A stretch of DNA of 64,000 bases, from assembly GCF_041807705.1 (NCBI RefSeq), contig NZ_JBGTYY010000002.1, forward strand, positions 62,001-126,000, given 5' to 3'. A model generated the notes under the pieces. It did no database searches and was not told the DNA's origin. It saw only the letters and a program-made list of their open reading frames with translations. Numbering within the stretch: the stretch's first letter is position 1; every line of letters begins with the position of its first letter. This document shows, one piece after another, positions 62,745-64,000 of this stretch. Both the position numbers and the translations under genes were made by a program. The stretch comes from Mannheimia sp041807705 (GTDB lineage: Bacteria; Pseudomonadota; Gammaproteobacteria; Enterobacterales; Pasteurellaceae).

Positions 62745-63407
62745 TTATTCAATCCATTCAATCACTTCTTCTACAGGCTTGCGTGATTTTTTCTTAATAT
62801 CTTTGTTGCGATAACCAAAGGTAACCATACATGAAATACCATATTCATTGAGATCAAATAAGCCTTCATCGGCTAAAATTTGATTGACTTTATCATAATG
62901 AAAACCTTCAATCGGGCAAGAATCAATACCGATTAAAGCCGCACCAGTCATCATATTCCCTAATGCGATATAGGTTTGTTTGGTACTCCAATCAAATAAG
63001 GTTCTTTCGCTTTCTAAAATTTTCATATCTTCTTCTTGGAAACTTTTATAGCGAGCGATAGAGCCTTCAATTTGCTCCTCTGTTAAACCACGTTTAGTCA
63101 GTGAATCTCTTAAATATGGCGAGTCATAGCGGACATTTTTCTTAGCAAGAATAATCACTAAATGGCTCATTTCTTCCATTGGGTGTTTAATTCCCCAAGA
63201 GAAAGGGGCAATTTTGCTGCGAATTTCAGGATTTTGTAGCACTAAAAATTTCCAAGGCTCAGAACCTACCGAACTTGGCGAAAGACGAGCGAGTTCTAAA
63301 ATGTAATCCATATCTTCTTTGCTGATTTTGCGAGCTGGATCATAACTACGGCAAGCTGAACGGAAATTAAAAGCCTCTAAAACTTGTTGTTTACTGATAT
63401 TGAACAT
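62745..63407 (-). CDS. NAD(P)H nitroreductase, NfsB-like
   Basis: FMN-dependent oxidoreductase of the nitroreductase fold, 220 aa. FMN-contact segments are FRSACRSYD near residue 17, LSPSSVGSEPWKFLVL near 42, and GAALIGIDSCPIEGF near 157. Length equals the HI1278-type proteins I recall. The start at 63407 follows AAGGAAA; longer readings add up to 28 residues. The physiological substrate is unknown (quinones, nitro compounds). Confidence 0.9.
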   Translation of the reverse strand: MFNISKQQVLEAFNFRSACRSYDPARKISKEDMDYILELARLSPSSVGSEPWKFLVLQNPEIRSKIAPFSWGIKHPMEEMSHLVIILAKKNVRYDSPYLRDSLTKRGLTEEQIEGSIARYKSFQEEDMKILESERTLFDWSTKQTYIALGNMMTGAALIGIDSCPIEGFHYDKVNQILADEGLFDLNEYGISCMVTFGYRNKDIKKKSRKPVEEVIEWIE

Positions 63408-63631
63408 TGTTGTTTCCTTTGTTAGCTGAAAAATATTACTTATCATAACGCTTTTAAGAGCTAATGCCAATTTCATCACTAGCACTTGCAAAGATATGAA
63501 AAAATATAACCGCTTGTAGTCAAATCCTTTACCTTAAAAATCAACAATTTAGCGTGGCTTCACATTTACTTTTATCCTTTAAAGTATTATCATCTCACCA
63601 ATTTTAAATCATCAAGTTATTAGAGGATAGA

Positions 63632-64000
63632 ATGCACAACTTAGAAGGTTTAGTTGCACAAGCCGTTGATGCGGTAAATGCAGCGAATGATATTGCGACA
63701 TTAGAAGCATTGAAAGTGGAATATTTTGGTAAGAAAGGACATTTTACTGCCTTAATGCAAGGCTTGCGTGATGTGCCGGCAGAAGAACTCCCAGCCGTTG
63801 GTCAAAAAATTAATGATGCGAAACAGATTGCACAAAATGCGTTAAATGAGAAAAAAGAAAAACTCGAAGCCGAAGAGCTAAATGCAAAATTAGCTAATGA
63901 AAGTATTGATGTTTCATTGCCCGGTCGTAAAACAGAATTAGGTGGTTTGCACCCGGTTTCTATTACCATTGAACGTGTTGTTAAATTCTTCTCTGAGTTA
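63632..64000 (+). CDS. pheS: phenylalanyl-tRNA synthetase alpha subunit (partial)
   Basis: The first 123 codons of PheS, cut by the right edge. The N-terminal coiled-coil tRNA-binding arm is present (MHNLEGLVAQAVDAVNAAND ... VEYFGKKGHFTALMQGLRDVP), followed by SLPGRKTELGGLHPVSITIERV, the start of the class II core. AGAGGAT precedes the ATG. No leader peptide rich in phenylalanine or attenuator hairpin is obvious in the ~220 bp between this gene and the divergent nitroreductase gene. Confidence 0.95.
   Translation, partial: MHNLEGLVAQAVDAVNAANDIATLEALKVEYFGKKGHFTALMQGLRDVPAEELPAVGQKINDAKQIAQNALNEKKEKLEAEELNAKLANESIDVSLPGRKTELGGLHPVSITIERVVKFFSEL

Overview
The window is a chromosomal segment of an AT-rich gammaproteobacterium of the family Pasteurellaceae. 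Three things support this: the gene set (fnr, mukFEB, an OmpP2-like porin, ftsH-rlmE, guaBA, glmU, dnaB, nrdR), the recurrent 9-mer ACAAGCGGT/ACCGCTTGT, which is the core of the Apl-type DNA uptake signal, and the general protein character. That uptake-signal variant points to the Actinobacillus pleuropneumoniae / Mannheimia / [Haemophilus] ducreyi side of the family. I cannot name the species.

Left end (1-3.5 kb): the end of an integrated phage or phage satellite next to tRNA-Val(GAC). It holds an HK97-type capsid gene, a lambda gpU-like tail terminator gene and a P4-type tyrosine integrase broken by a frameshift. Five copies of a 10-bp repeat surround the integrase promoter. The element continues past the left edge.

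3.5-21.4 kb: mostly housekeeping genes (apaH, rnb, fabI, fnr, uspA, alaS, csrA, galU, priC, porin, serC). Unusual items are two tandem Bor-family lipoprotein genes, a phosphomannomutase gene that has lost its N-terminus by deletion and frameshift, and a G+C-richer TtrS/TtrR-like two-component pair without a reductase operon in view.

21.5-29.8 kb: the MukBEF condensin operon, interrupted between mukE and mukB by a compact, A+T-richer type II restriction-modification pair (a 5-methylcytosine methyltransferase and a PD-(D/E)XK-like protein). This is the most striking feature of the window.

30-40 kb: an AAA/DUF4143 ATPase, a sugar efflux transporter, and the yejM-yejL pair flanked by 109-bp inverted repeats (90/109 identical). 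Then comes a TetR-type regulator with a clean palindromic operator and an RND efflux pair (adaptor and pump); the pump carries an extra loop of about 25 residues.

40-64 kb: guaB and guaA separated by two small genes, a RelBE/StbDE-type toxin-antitoxin pair, glmU, chaA, rlmE-ftsH, hisC-aroA, an SH3-domain membrane protein, a phosphate transporter with its PhoU-like partner, a tightly packed dnaB-ycgL-nrdR-yaaA-lipoprotein-fieF-DUF2310 run, a cystine transporter, a nitroreductase and the first third of pheS. A short palindromic repeat (arms close to GGGCGAAT) occurs three times, once inside the signal-peptide coding region of a lipoprotein gene.
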